The notes under the pieces are model-generated. The model searched no databases and was not told the DNA's origin. It worked only from the letters and a program-made list of their open reading frames with translations. Positions 21,061-35,200 of a stretch of 64,000 bases of DNA are shown here, in pieces. The translations under genes and the position numbers were made by a program. Numbering within the stretch: the first letter of the stretch is position 1; each line of letters starts with the position of its first letter. The DNA is taken from positions 1 through 64,000 of the forward strand of contig JAVVLW010001477.1 in NCBI GenBank assembly GCA_034401795.1. Reading direction: 5' to 3'. Source of the DNA: Chaetoderma sp. LZ-2023a. Its lineage: Eukaryota; Mollusca; Caudofoveata; Chaetodermatida; Chaetodermatidae.

Positions 21061-21519
21061 ATACATCCTCAATGCTGTTAGCATGATCTTGTGTCATAAA
21101 GAGTGCTATTATGTCAGATTCCAGCTGCAAATAACGTCAAAAAATACATGACGATTCTTTATGGCTGTAGCCATCTTGGATGACATAGTTCTGATGAAGT
21201 AATTGATGATGCGCAATGGATTGTGTTAGCATTTGATGTCATCAGCTAACTGTCATGAATTAGGCCAATGGGATATCTCGATTACGACCCAGTTGGTCTA
21301 TCAACTGAATTGACCAATCACCCTGATATTTCTGACCCATAGAAATAAGATCTGTCGATGCCTATGTGGCGACCTTATAGAGGCCTATAAATATACACAC
21401 ATATACAACATTGATGCTGAAAACTTTCTACCATTCGACAAAGGTGATCAAACCCATGGCAATAGTTTTAAACTCCACAAGTAGCAGTTTCAACAGTGAT
21501 ATCAGAAAATGGTTCTTCA
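21061..21519. other. Unclassified repeat-like sequence
   Basis: No coding potential or recognisable repeat; it separates an R1 copy from LINE debris. Confidence 0.4.
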
Positions 21520-21625
21520 GTATTTGGGTGAAAACTACTTGAACAATCTTCCTGACACGTGGCAACTGCTCCAAGTCTCAAAATGCTTTTAAAAGACGTT
21601 TAGACAAACACTTCATATGGCATAC
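21520..21625 (+). pseudogene. Short LINE 3'-end remnant
   Basis: Two adjoining frames give YLNNLPDTWQLLQV and QNAFKRRLDKHF. This resembles the C-terminus of many non-LTR retrotransposon polyproteins (Trp/Asn-x-LP ... FKxRLDKH). It is too short to assign a clade. Confidence 0.45.
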
Positions 21626-21778
21626 ATAACTCAGTTCCCGATTCAACCGGTTCGCACCCAAGACTCAGTTCAGCTGGTACAGAATGTGTAGACCTGCTAC
21701 AGGCTGCCTAGCCTATCCAGCAGAAGAGGACTACGTTAAACTATTAAAGAGTTGTTTCCCCTAGTATGCATTCATTAT

Positions 21779-22006
21779 TTAACCCTTTAATTGTCAAACC
21801 AGCCTTAAACAGCTTCTGCAGGGGCTTTGACAACTGTCGATTTGTGGTCCCAGAGACCATTGTTTTGGAAATTTTACAACTAGAAGGACTGGCTCAGTGG
21901 CTGTAGTGTTAGACTTTCAAAAGTAGTTTTCTCTTGACCTGCAAATCGACAATTTCTATGAGAAAATTTAAATTTTCTTGACTAAGTTTGACTGTTAAAT
22001 TGTTAA
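21779..22006 (+). repeat. Palindromic piggyBac-type MITE (family P)
   Basis: TTAA-CCCTTTAATTGTCAAAC at the left and TTGACTGTTAAATTG-TTAA at the right. The internal inverted phrases are degenerate. Confidence 0.65.
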
Positions 22007-22118
22007 TTTATTCTATAGTGTCTGTAAATTGCACTAATTTATATGTTCTGTTAGTATCAGTATCTTCTATGTATAGGAACTATGGATGACATACTACTTT
22101 CACTTGCTTCTTTTGTAG

Positions 22119-23235
22119 GTCATCAAAATGATGGGCAATGAACATGCAGATCATGTGAGGGAGGAGAGAAAACAATTGAAGCCTGTGTCAACTGATTTAT
22201 TCGCTGTTCAAGATTTATCTGCTCAGAATTTGACAGAAATTCCACTAGAATCTCTAAATTTAGCACATATACAAACTCTTAATCTAAATTATAACAACAT
22301 TATATCACTACCACATGCTGTTGGAAAACATTTAAGTCACCTGCAAGTGTTGTATCTTGATGGGAATCAACTTGATAGTTTACCAGAGTCAATACAAGAG
22401 ATATCATGCCTTTGTGAACTTCACCTTGCTGAGAATAATCTTACATCCTTAGGTGATGCTGTATGCAAGCTTAGTAAACTTAAACATCTCAGATTGACGG
22501 GAAACTCTCTTAGTACTCTGCCAGATGGCATAGGCAATTTGTGTTGTCTTGAATATATGTACGTTGATGAAAATAAGATCCAAAACATTCCCGACAACTT
22601 TGCTATGTTAGAGAAACTCAGGTTGTTGGAAATGGACAACAATTTACTGCATGCTCTTCCATCTAGCATTGGCAGACTAAAAAGCCTTTGTGTGTTAAAC
22701 GTCAGCAATAACATGCTGGTTTCATTGCCAGACACATTGGGTGATTTGGAAAATTTAGAAAAAGTTGATGTGTCAGGAAACAAGATAGCAAAACTGCCAT
22801 CTTTATGGAAATCTGTCAAGAAATTAAAAATGTTTTGTATGGATAATAATGAGCTACGTAATTTACCACTATGGATAGGTGAATTGACTGCAATTGAGTT
22901 TTTAACCATGAGTAATAATAAACTTCAAAATCAGGCTTTGCCAGAAGAATTTGGCCACTGTTGTAAAACACTCAATCACTGTGATATGGGCGGTAATTCG
23001 ATGACTTCTTTACCAGAATCCTTAGGCTTGTTGAAGAACCTGGAGAAGTTATATCTCGGTAGTGTCTTGAATGAGTTGGAGAGGGGTGCATTCCAAAATG
23101 GCAACTGGCTGTGTAAATTGCCGGATTCAATCTGCAGTCTTAATATTATCGTTGAGCTCAAGTTGGATGAGAATCAGCTTGGGAAATTACCTGATGATTT
23201 TGGCAAGCTTCAGTGTCTGGAGTATCTTGACTTAG
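22119..23235 (+). CDS. LRR gene exon 1 (first recognised)
   Basis: Acceptor CTTCTTTTGTAG ends at 22118. Two Met codons (22128, 22131) follow nine bases later; the frame is also open back to the acceptor. It encodes about 14 LRRs (LQVLYLDGNQLDSLPESI, LKHLRLTGNSLSTLPDGI and so on). The donor is G|GTATGT after LEYLDL, phase 1. Confidence 0.92.
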
Positions 23236-26200
23236 GTATGTTACAAAATGCATGAATGCTGGCACAAATTCCCTAAACGTGACGTTTGCATATCTATCTT
23301 ATTTGTCCTTAAGTTTATTTTGTACTTTCTGGTAGTTAACCATTTAAACGCTAAATTTCTAATTTCATACATATACTGGAACCCAATCAAGTGTAGCCAT
23401 GTGGTTAAGGTGGTGAATCATTTTCAGTCTTTAATTGTCAAATTTTGTCAAGAAAATAAGAATATTTGGTTATTGAATGCACATTTTACAGGCCCAAAGA
23501 AGACTTTGAAAGTCTGCCACCAGACTGACTGGCTTGGATATCGAGTCATTCATTCCAGTCGTAAATTTTCAAAGATAATGTTCTCTTGTCTTGCAAATGA
23601 ACATTCCTCGAGACCATTATAGAGGCTTGACCAGTAAAAGGTTAATGAATCCGACTCAAAGTTTCTGCTGCCTTAGGGAATGAGTTCCACTCACCAGTGT
23701 AATGAATTCTTAGATATTCAACAATGTTTGATATATTGTAATTTGTAAAGATTGTGTCAGGTCTGATCAGTGATGGTGAAATGATTCAAGCTGTTTATTT
23801 ACATCTAGATTACTATACAAATCTTTTTAACCCTTTCATGATGTAGCCGGCCAGCACTGGCCTCTGCAGTTGTCTTGAGAAATGTCCATTTGCAGGCTAC
23901 GAGAATACTATTTTTGAACATTTACCACTGAAATGACTGGCCTGTAAATGGACATTCAGTAAACAAATATTTTGATTATCGTAACCAAACTTAGCCATTA
24001 AAGGGTTAGATTCGGCGCATATCAATCTACATTAGTTTAAATGTATATGCTTTGAAGCATCTCACCTCACGTTATAAAATTAAACTTATGTGAATCTATT
24101 TTGATTATGATATTCCTGTTGTTATTTTTAACTCCTCCTGTAGGTCAGAATGTTTTAAGTGAACTGCCTGCTTCATTTTGTGATCTGTCTCGTTTACAAT
24201 TTTGTCTCCTATCTCGGAACCATCTCGCCTCATTGCCAGAACAGTTTGGACAGCTATGTAGTTTAACGGACCTGCGGCTGGATAATAATTGGGTAAAGAG
24301 AACACCTAATCAATTATTTTAGCACCTTGCAGTGACATTATTCTGCTAATTATGTCGCGATTTGCTCACTTGTTAGCGTTTAGCGGACGCTAGCGCTAAA
24401 TAAATGTCACACCAATTTTGTCCTCTAACATGCCTAGTCTATGCTTTCAGTTAAGCCATCATTTTAGCTCAACGAAGTAAAACAAGCTATTGCAATACCA
24501 TTTGCGACATCCAGCAGTTGTGATGGCAGTGGCATCCAATTTGCATTTAGCTCAATTTGGTTGTTCATGTCGCATGTTGGGTTAATCATACCTCATCCCA
24601 CCACACATGCCTCCCTATAAAGAGAGGGATTGACACAATGACTTTAGGTCAAAAGGTAAATGTCAAGGTCACTGTAAGCTTGATAAAACACTGGGTTTTT
24701 TCAACATTAATATTTTGCATTTAGCTACGCTTAACTGTTTATTAGCTCACCTGGCCTGAAAGGAAAGGCCAAGTGTGCTTATGCCATGGCGACCGTCCGT
24801 CCGTCTGTCATCAGTCGTCAACTTTTTATTTAAACGACTTCTTAACATCCACCAGGTGGATTTCAACCAAATTTAACAGGAAGCATCCTTAGGACATAGA
24901 GATCCAAGTTTGTTGAAAAGGAGCTGATCGGCCAATTTGGCTGGTGTCCATCTTGGATTTTGGCCGATTTTTAGAAACAACTAAAAATCTCTGAAACCGC
25001 TTTGGGGGTCGATTCAAAACTCATGAAAGATCATCTAAGGCAAGAGCTGAACAAAATTTGTTCAAATGAACGTGATTGATCAAATGCTTTGATGACCATC
25101 TTGGATAACCTAGTTTTTGCGAATTTGACTTCTCCAGCACCACTAAACAGATCAGGCTGAAATTTGAGAGATATGATTAGGGACTAAGCGTCATTAAAGT
25201 TTGTCCATGGAAAGTTGATATGTAAAAAAACATGTCCGCCAATGGATAGATTAAAATTTTGCATGTTTGGTGGCCATCTTGGATTTTCTGAAATGTCTAA
25301 AGAAATCAGATAAAAGACTATTTATTAACCACTGAGCCAATTTTATTCAAACTTGGCTAAACCTTCTTCACAGAAATTAGATTGGTAAATTTTTCCTGTG
25401 GTTATTGGTTAGATTATACTAGTTAAGCTGTTAGCTCACATTCAGCGCACGCGTTGAATTTGTCACCTCAATTGACCAACGCCGCATATTGTATTGGACA
25501 TCAGACAACTAATAAATAAATACAATTTACCCAAAATGTAGATTGAAATATGCAATTGTATGGTAGTGGTACATTTGTTATGCCTGCAAAGCAGAAATTA
25601 AATGTAGATTTCACTTTTCCGATGGCAACGGCATCAACGTTAAATCTTTTAACTTGTATTGGTGAATATGCGTCAAGCTTATGAAAGACACATTTTGATG
25701 TTGACTGACAGTTTTTGGTGTGTGGTACATTTAGATCTACCATGTCTGCTGCAGCTACAGATGTAATCTGTCGGCCCTAAGCTTCTTATACATGTACATA
25801 GCAATGCTTCTGATCCGCCTGTATTTCAGTTAATCCTACAATATATTGCAATTCTAATCTTTATTTTAAATTTTATTGGCGCCATGATTTCAGATTAAGC
25901 GTTGCATTTAGCTAGAATTATTGTATTAAGTTGTTGTTCCACAACATCAATCATATGGACACAAGAATTTTGTCCTATGTATGTCTGTCCATCTGTGCAT
26001 ACATGCATCTATTTAGATTTGTCTCTGGAGAATAACTTTAGCACTTGTGTACACCAGTACTGTATTACATGTCCTCAGTTGTGACATATAAGCACACAAC
26101 CCACAAAGCGCATCAACATATTTATTTTATTCCCTTACTTCACCTTTGAAAACACTAAGCGTAGTCAACTGATTCTGTTGTGGATTGTTCAAAGAGTAGA

Positions 26201-29200
26201 ATGTAATACGTATCCTGTTTAACACCAATTTTCACATTTCAGGTTTTATATGCTTAATTTTTGTCTAATTCATTAGCTGACAGATGTGCCAGAGTCATTC
26301 AGTAAGTTGACAAAACTACATACACTGGACTTATTCAACAACAAACTGGATGCAGTTCCTGCTATCCTTGAAAACCTCACCAACCTCACACGAGTGGACC
26401 TTTACGAGGTATGCTTAAAGTTATCACATCTAACATAGAAAATACACAATTAGAATTGAACTACTAAACGCTTACTACACACTATACAGGTAGATCCGTT
26501 CACCTTAGAGGCTAACAGTACAATGACTAGCATTACCATTTGCAGGCCATGTGAAGACAATTATTCAAATTTTTACTATTAGAATAATAGGTTTGAGAAC
26601 TGAGCCAGTCTTTCGTGTAGTAAATTTTTTTAAAAAGCCTTTTCGTGGCCTGCAATGGACATTTACCGAGCAAATGTTTTTATTTTTAAAATAATTTTTT
26701 ACCGTTAACCCTTTAATGGTCAAATTTGGTCAAGAAATTCTCAATATTTGCTTATTAAATGTCCATTTGCAGGCTAAGAATAAAATTTTTTTAATTTACC
26801 ACTGGAATGACGGGTTCGGTTATCGTGCCAGGCATTCTAGAGGTAAATTTTCAAAAATAGTCATCTCTTGGCCTACAAATGGACATTCCTCAAGACCACT
26901 GCAGAAGACGGTTGTTGCCGGCTTGCCCATTAAAGGGTTAAAGGGTTTTAGCTCATCTTTCCGGAATGACCAAGTGGGCTTATGCCGCCATGGTGACCAT
27001 TCGGCATTCGTCCATCATCCAGTTTTCCTTTAAAAAACAATGGAGGTAGGCTTCAGCACTTGTATGTACAGAATTTTGATTGATCAAGGTTTTTGGTTAA
27101 ACTCTTGGATTTTATGAAAAATATACTGAGAATTGTTAAAATGCTACTTGTCATTAACAGCTTGGCCGATTTGAACCTAGTTTGGATGGAATGACCCTAT
27201 GGGTTTAGGGCTAAAAAATGTATACAGAATTTTAATTGTTCAATTTTTTGGTGTAAAACTTACATTTTATGAAATATTTACCGGAAATGGTCAAAACGCA
27301 GGTCATCATTAAACGCCTGACAGATTGAAACCTAATTTGGCAGGACCGACCCTATGTGTGTAGGCTTCCAAACTTTTATACAGAATTTTGATGGTTGATT
27401 ATTTTGGTGAAAGTCTTAGATTTTTATTTTTTTAAATCAACCCGAAATTGTCAAAACACTACTCGTCATTAACCGCTTGACGGATTTCAACCATAGTTGG
27501 TTGGCTAGACAGACCCTATCGGGGTAGTTACTAGAACTTCTATTCTGAATTTTGATTGGTCAATTTTTAGAGTGAAAATCTTAGATTTTAAGTAAAATTT
27601 ACCAGAAATTGTCACAACGCTTCTTCTTAGCTGTTTAACAGGTTTCAACAAAATTTGGCTAGAATGACCCTATCATGGTAGGCTAGAACTTCTATTCATA
27701 ATATTGCATGGTCATGTTTTGGGGTGAAAATCATAGATTTTATGAAAAATTTACTGGAAATTGTCAAACGCATCGTTTGGTGAATTGTATCCAAATTTAG
27801 CCAGAATGATTCTATTGTGGTTGGCTCTAGAACCTATATTCAGAACTTTGGTTGGTCGTTTCGTTTGGCGGCCATCTTGAATTTTTTCTAAAAATTTCCA
27901 GAACCATTTGAAATGCTACTTAATTAATGGCCCGTTTCAATGAAACCGGGGTGGAATGATCATATGGTGGTAGGCTTCGACATATCAAACAGGAATTTTG
28001 ATTGGTCAATTTCTTTGGTGGCTATCTTGCTTTTTTTGAAAATTATCCTTTATGTCTATTTAAATGCAAATGGTTCAAATTTTAATGGTTCAGTTGAGCA
28101 TCACATGCCCTTTAGGCCTCTTTTTGATATGTACATGTATGAGTCTACTTTGTGTTTGCTGACAGTGTTTTCATCTTTATAACATATAGGTAAAGGTCGA
28201 CTTTGCGAAGCCCATGCTCTAATAGAAGCCCACCCCATAACTTTGACATATTAGCTCCAGTGATTTCTTAGCAGTTTCAAAACAGCAAGACGCTGTATTA
28301 GAAACTCACCCCCCTAACTCAGCAGTTTGTATAAGGAAAAAATTTTTAGAACAAATTTGTAAGAATAGCGTGTATAATAATAACAATCGTGTCACGGGAT
28401 CGCTCTACTGTACATCGATCTCTGCCCTGATACATTCCCAGACTCCGAGAAATCAATGCAGGCCTAAATTAACTAATAGTAGTAGGCCACGTATGTTCAA
28501 GTTATAATAAAGTTTATTACACAGTTTTGTAATCAAAATACACGTAAAAGAGTCACAAATTTGTGTACCAACCAATCCGTGACCAAGCAGTCTCGTATTG
28601 CGCATTAATTTTGTAATACCGACCAACATCAAATGATTTAAAACGGAATCGAGACGTATGACAAAAATTGCTTGAAACTCCAAGAATTTACATGAGATAG
28701 ACTGCTTCTTATGTTGGCGAGCCGCTGGCTCTTTTGTGCTTGGAGGCGCGGTGTTCCCGCGAGATCTCATGCGCCAACGCTAATTTGTTATCAAACGGGT
28801 ACCCATTATTCAGATCAGACCTAAAGTACATTGTACAATACTCGGTTCCTATTACGCAATGATAATATATAGCAATTTCTGAGTCCAGAATATTTATATC
28901 TGAGTACTCGCTCTAAATAAAGTTCTTTTGCGATTGGAGGCGAATCACATGAATCATGTCTTTTCGCGACGACATTTTATGTCAAATTCAGGATTAATTT
29001 TGATGTAATAACTGATCTTTATTAAAGGATATGCAATATTTAGGCACTCCAATTGAATAATTTCACTTCCGCGATGATTTTATACCGGGAAATTGAGTTA
29101 AATTTTCATGGTATCAATTTGAACCATTTTAGAAAACCCCTTTCTCAAAGATGTTGGTTTGGAAATTGAAGGCGATATATGGTAGTTAACTAGCTAGTTA

Positions 29201-32200
29201 ACTATAATTAACCAAGCTCTGGCGCAAATAGTTGGTAAGATATTGCCGTAGACAAAATAACCCATTTTCATTGGCCGTCCAAATAGATGACAAAAAGGGT
29301 TTATGGAGGCTGGTACCTGGCTCCAAATATTCTGCAATAGTAATTCAATGGGGAATCGGTTACCAATGAACTATAATTAACTATCCAGCGTTTGGCTGGG
29401 AATAGCAACTGGAGATGTTAGCCAGTCGAACTTTGCGATAGATGTCATCATATTAAGCTTTTGAAGCTTGACTTCCCAGAATCTCAATTTCAAGGTAACT
29501 AAGCGGGTAAGCTGTTGAATATTTTGAAACAATTTTCATAGAAAGCTGTTGTTGCCTATGGTAGCAACAGCTCCCAGGTAAATTAGTCTAAAAATATTCA
29601 TCATTATAATTATTTAGTTATGACTGAATTTTGGTATTTTACCTTTTGAGTTCAAAGGATTAATGGAGGAAACGGTTTTAGCTATGCCCCCCCCCACCCC
29701 ACCTCTATCTAAGCTCCACCAACTCTTTGATCTTTGATACTCTGAATGTCAATTTCCAGAAAACTATACAGGGAATTATTTAATATTTTGAAACTACTTT
29801 GACTGTGCGCTGTTACTGCCATAGCCTTCAAAATATTCAACAGTATTTTTATTAAATACTAAAAACATACAATTTGTACAACAACGCTTAGTCCATCATC
29901 AATTAAGCATTCGTGAGGAACTTAACTATGTCATTCATGATGTCATCCTACAAGTCGCCTAGTTGATTAAGACATCATATGATTGATGGATAAACTGAAA
30001 TCCTCCATTTCTGGATTCATTAACTGGAAAAAAATGATGTACATGAAATTGTTTTATTAAACATCCCTTTAATGAACAACTTGTGCCTGATAACATGACT
30101 TCTACAAGTATTATTAGTTATATCACACTAATGTTACTGAATCCAAAAATCTAGTACATCAGTCATATGGTGAGCAATGATTCCACAAAACAGGATTTTA
30201 TACAGTTTCTGTAAAAAAAACTTTGTAATATTACATATTTATAGTGTTGGGAATTGGTACTATTTTTGTGATCGATGATTGGTTTTACATACTAACCGAT
30301 GATCAATTAATTGTTGATCATAACATTTTCTCATCTTTACCCATTCTGAAATTTTGAATGCAATAATTTTTGCATGTTCATGGATACTTAACCGTAATAA
30401 TTTAAGAAACAATCTTGAATATTTTGAAACTAATTTGATTGGAAGCTGTTGCTGCCTAATGCAGCAACAGCTTCCAGTCAAATGAGTTTCAAAATGTTCA
30501 ACAGGTTATTGGTATGGTGGTTTTGACATTAGCATACTATTTCAGTGTTGTGAAGGTTAATGTCTTAGACTATGGACTCATATGGAGTAATACTTTGTTA
30601 TATAAGTATAAAAACGAAATTAAAATGGTATTGCAAAAAAAAAGAATCATCTGCAGTTTTAATATCGTAAATTTAAAAATGGTCAAAATCAATTTCTGAA
30701 ATCATGATCGATCTATTGGTTGGACATGCAAATCAATCAATCATCGATCAAATCGATTAATTGGAACAACACTACATATTTAAAACCAAACAGTTGATAA
30801 ATTCCAGAATGAGTTCGCAATATCATCAGATGATAGACTTGCTTACTTGAGAAATCCAATCCATTATCCACCACGTGACCCTGCTCTCAAAGACAATTGG
30901 AGGGGGAAGACCCAGGAAGACAAAGTTCAGATTTATTATTCCAAGGTAAGAATTTGTGATTCAATTTGTGTACTATAATCAGAGTTGTTAGAGAATCGAT
31001 GAACCCTCATATGTATAGAATTTTTTTCTTTCCCAGAAATGGTTAAAGTGTGAAAAAGAAAAAGAAATTAATTTCAGAGACTGTGGGTAGAAACTATTCA
31101 ATGAGAAAATGCAGTGGACGTTTCTTTTGAAGGGTGGGGGTTTTGCAGTTTTTTTCAGGTTTCTTCCGGAAGAAACTTAAATATTTTTCAAATGCGTAAA
31201 AGTTGTGTAAACTATATTTAGAGCACTCAAAGCACCGCTATAATATAGATGTTAATCCTATTTAGTGTAATATATTGACATAATATGGGTTTAATTAACC
31301 CGTTAACACACAAATTTGTTCAAGAAAATTTCAATTTTCTCATAGAAAATGTCCACTTGCAGACTGAAAATTTATCACTGGAATGACTGGCTCATTTATT
31401 TTGCTGCAAAACTAGTAAAAATTCAGTGAATATGTTAACTCTTTCATCCCTAGTAATACTATCCCAGTATCTCAAACATAAAGCAATTTATAGGAAAACT
31501 GTTGAATCTAATTTGAGGAGAATACCTTGCTAAAAATGGCAAGTTAGAATTCGAATAACTTTATTTTCAAAGGATGAACAGAATATATGTATGTATTTTT
31601 TTAGATTTATAATAAAGAATGTGTAATTTCTCTGGTCTGTAGAGTTGAAAATGTTAAACCTATATACTTTGTAGCATCTAAGCCTAGGACACATAATTAC
31701 AGCACATGTAAATAATATGGTGTCTCGCCCACAAGGTGTAAATAATAGTTTACCGTTTACAGTCAATTAGCTGGTTAAATCCGATTCCACCTATGATCTG
31801 AGCTAATTTTAATAGAAATGCCAATTATTCTGATTCCCTAGAAATTTCGTTTAGTTATCTAAATCTTAATCCAGCTTCATATTTTGAAAACAATTTGATT
31901 GAAAGTAATTGTTGCCTAATGAAACAATCACTTCTAGTTAAACTATCAAAATAAATAAGAGACATTTTTATTTCTTATCACTTGAATATGTAAAACTAGG
32001 TTTCTTAAATTTCTTAATGAAAATGTATTGACTAAGGGAGCGATTATCTGGCAGCCAGCTGAGTGTTTTTATTATACCTGCATTGAGCTGAGAGAGACTG
32101 GGAATAATGTCCAGGTGTTGTAAACACGTTCCTGTATAATTATGTCCAGGTGTTGTAAACACCTTCCTGTATAATTATGTCCAGGTGTTGTAAACACGTT

Positions 32201-35200
32201 CCTGTATAATTATGTCCAGGTGTTGTAAACACGTTCCTGTATAATTATGTCCAAGTGTTGTAAACACGTTCCTGTATAATTATGTCCAGGTGTTGTAAAC
32301 ACGTTCCTGTATAATTATGTCCAGGTGTTGTAAACACGTTCCTGTATAATTATGTCCAGGTGTTGTAAACACGTTCCTGTGTAATTATGTCCAGGTGTTG
32401 TAAACACGTTCCTGTGTAATTATGTCCAGGTGTTGTAAACACGTTCCTGTGTAATTATGTCCAGGTGTTGTAAACACGTTCCTGTGTAATTATGTCCAGG
32501 TGTTGTAAACACGTTCCTCTATAATTATGTCCAGGTGTTGTAAACACGTTCCTGTGTAATTATGTCCAGGTGTTGTAAACACGTTCCTGTATAATTATGT
32601 CCAGGTGTTGTAAACACGTTCCTGTGTAATTATGTCCAGGTGTTGTAAACTCGTTCCTGTGTAATTATGTCCAGGTGTTGTAAACACGTTCCTGTGTAAT
32701 TATGTCCAGGTGTTGTAAACACATTCCTGTATAATTATGTCCAGGTGTTGTAAACACGTTCCTGTATAATTATGTCCAGGTGTTGTAAACACGTTCCTGT
32801 GTAATTATGTCCAGGTGTTGTAAACACGTTCCTGTGTAATTATGTCCAGGTGTTGTAAACACGTTCCTGTGTAATTATGTCCAGGTGTTGTAAACACGTT
32901 CCTGTATAATTATGTCCAAGTGTTGTAAACACGTTCCTGTGTAATTATGTCCAGGTGTTGTAAACACGTTCCTGTGTAATTATGTCCAGGTGTTGTAAAC
33001 ACATTCCTGTATAATTATGTCCAGGTGTTGTAAACACGTTCCTGTGTAATTATGTCCAGGTGTTGTAAACACGTTCCTGTGTAATTATGTCCAGGTGTTG
33101 TAAACACATTCCTGTATAATTATGTCCAGGTGTTGTAAACACGTTCCTGTATAATTATGTCCAGGTGTTGTAAACACGTTCCTGTGTAATTATGTCCAGG
33201 TGTTGTAAACACGTTCCTGTGTAATTATGTCCAGGTGTTGTAAACACGTTCCTGTGTAATTATGTCCAGGTGTTGTAAACACGTTCCTGTATAATTATGT
33301 CCAGGTGTTGTAAACACGTTCGTGTATAATTATGTCCAGGTGTTGTAAACACGTTCCTGTATAATTATGTCCAGGTGTTGTAAACACGTTCCTGTGTAAT
33401 TATGTCCAGGTGTTGTAAACACGTTCCTGTATAATTATGTCCAGGTGTTGTAAACACGTTCCTGTGTAATTATGTCCAGGTGTTGTAAACACGTTCCTGT
33501 ATAATTATGTCCAAGTGTTGTAAACACGTTCCTGTGTAATTATGTCCAGGTGTTGTAAACACGTTCCTGTGTAATTATGTCCAGGTGTTGTAAACACGTT
33601 CCTGTGTAATTATGTCCAGGTGTTGTAAACACGTTCCTGTATAATTATGTCCAGGTGTTGTAAACACGTTCCTGTGTAATTATGTCCAGGTGTTGTAAAC
33701 ACGTTCCTGTGTAATTATGTCCAGGTGTTGTAAACACATTCCTGTATAATTATGTCCAGGTGTTGTAAACACGTTCCTGTGTAATTATGTCCAGGTGTTG
33801 TAAACACGTTCCTGTGTAATTATGTCCAGGTGTTGTAAACACATTCCTGTATAATTATGTCCAGGTGTTGTAAACACGTTCCTGTATAATTATGTCCAGG
33901 TGTTGTAAACACGTTCCTGTGTAATTATGTCCAGGTGTTGTAAACACGTTCCTGTGTAATTATGTCCAGGTGTTGTAAACACGTTCCTGTGTAATTATGT
34001 CCAGGTGTTGTAAACACGTTCCTGTATAATTATGTCCAGGTGTTGTAAACACGTTCCTGTGTAATTATGTCCAGGTGTTGTAAACACGTTCCTGTGTAAT
34101 TATGTCCAGGTGTTGTAAACACGTTCCTGTATAATTATGTCCAGGTGTTGTAAACACGTTCGTGTATAATTATGTCCAGGTGTTGTAAACACGTTCCTGT
34201 GTAATTATGTCCAGGTGTTGTAAACATGTTCCTGTATAATTATGTCCAGGTGTTGTAAACACGTTCGTGTATAATTATGTCCAGGTGTTGTAAACACGTT
34301 CCTGTATAATTATGTCCAGGTGTTGTAAACACGTTCGTGTATAATTATGTCCAGGTGTTGTAAACACGTTCCTGTGTAATTATGTCCAGGTGTTGTAAAC
34401 ACGTTCCTGTGTAATTATGTCCAGGTGTTGTAAACACGTTCGTGTATAATTATGTCCAGGTGTTGTAAACACGTTCCTGTGTAATTATGTCCAGGTGTTG
34501 TAAACACGTTCCTGTGTAATTATGTCCAGGTGTTGTAAACACGTTCCTGTGTAATTATGTCCAGGTGTTGTAAACACGTTCCTGTATAATTATGTCCAGG
34601 TGTTGTAAACACGTTCCTGTATAATTATGTCCAGGTGTTGTAAACACGTTCCTGTGTAATTATGTCCAGGTGTTGTAAACACGTTCCTGTATAATTATGT
34701 CCAGGTGTTGTAAACACGTTCCTGTATAATTATGTCCAGGTGTTGTAAACACGTTCCTGTGTAATTATGTCCAGGTGTTGTAAACACGTTCCTGTGTAAT
34801 TATGTCCAGGTGTTGTAAACCCGTTCCTGTGTAATTATGTCCAGGTGTTGTAAACACGTTCCTGTATAATTATGTCCAGGTGTTGTAAACACGTTCCTGT
34901 ATAATTATGTCCAGGTGTTGTAAACACGTTCCTGTGTAATTATGTCCAGGTGTTGTAAACACGTTCCTGTATAATTACCTTTAATCCTTTAATACAAAAG
35001 CCAGCTGAAACACCTTCTGCACTGCTCTTGAGAAATGTCCATTTGCAGAGAAGACTATTTCTGAAAATTTACATCTGGAATGACAAGCTCGATAATGGAT
35101 CCAGTCATTTTAGTGATAAATTTTCAAAAATATACTTCTGTTGGTCTGCAAATGGACATTTTCCCAGATAAAATTTAAATCTTCTGGAAGAAATTTAAGT

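Noticed and set aside
32103..34977. Regular short repeats suggesting a CRISPR array
   Set aside because: Units are contiguous without unique spacers, the genome is eukaryotic and no cas gene is present. It is a satellite.
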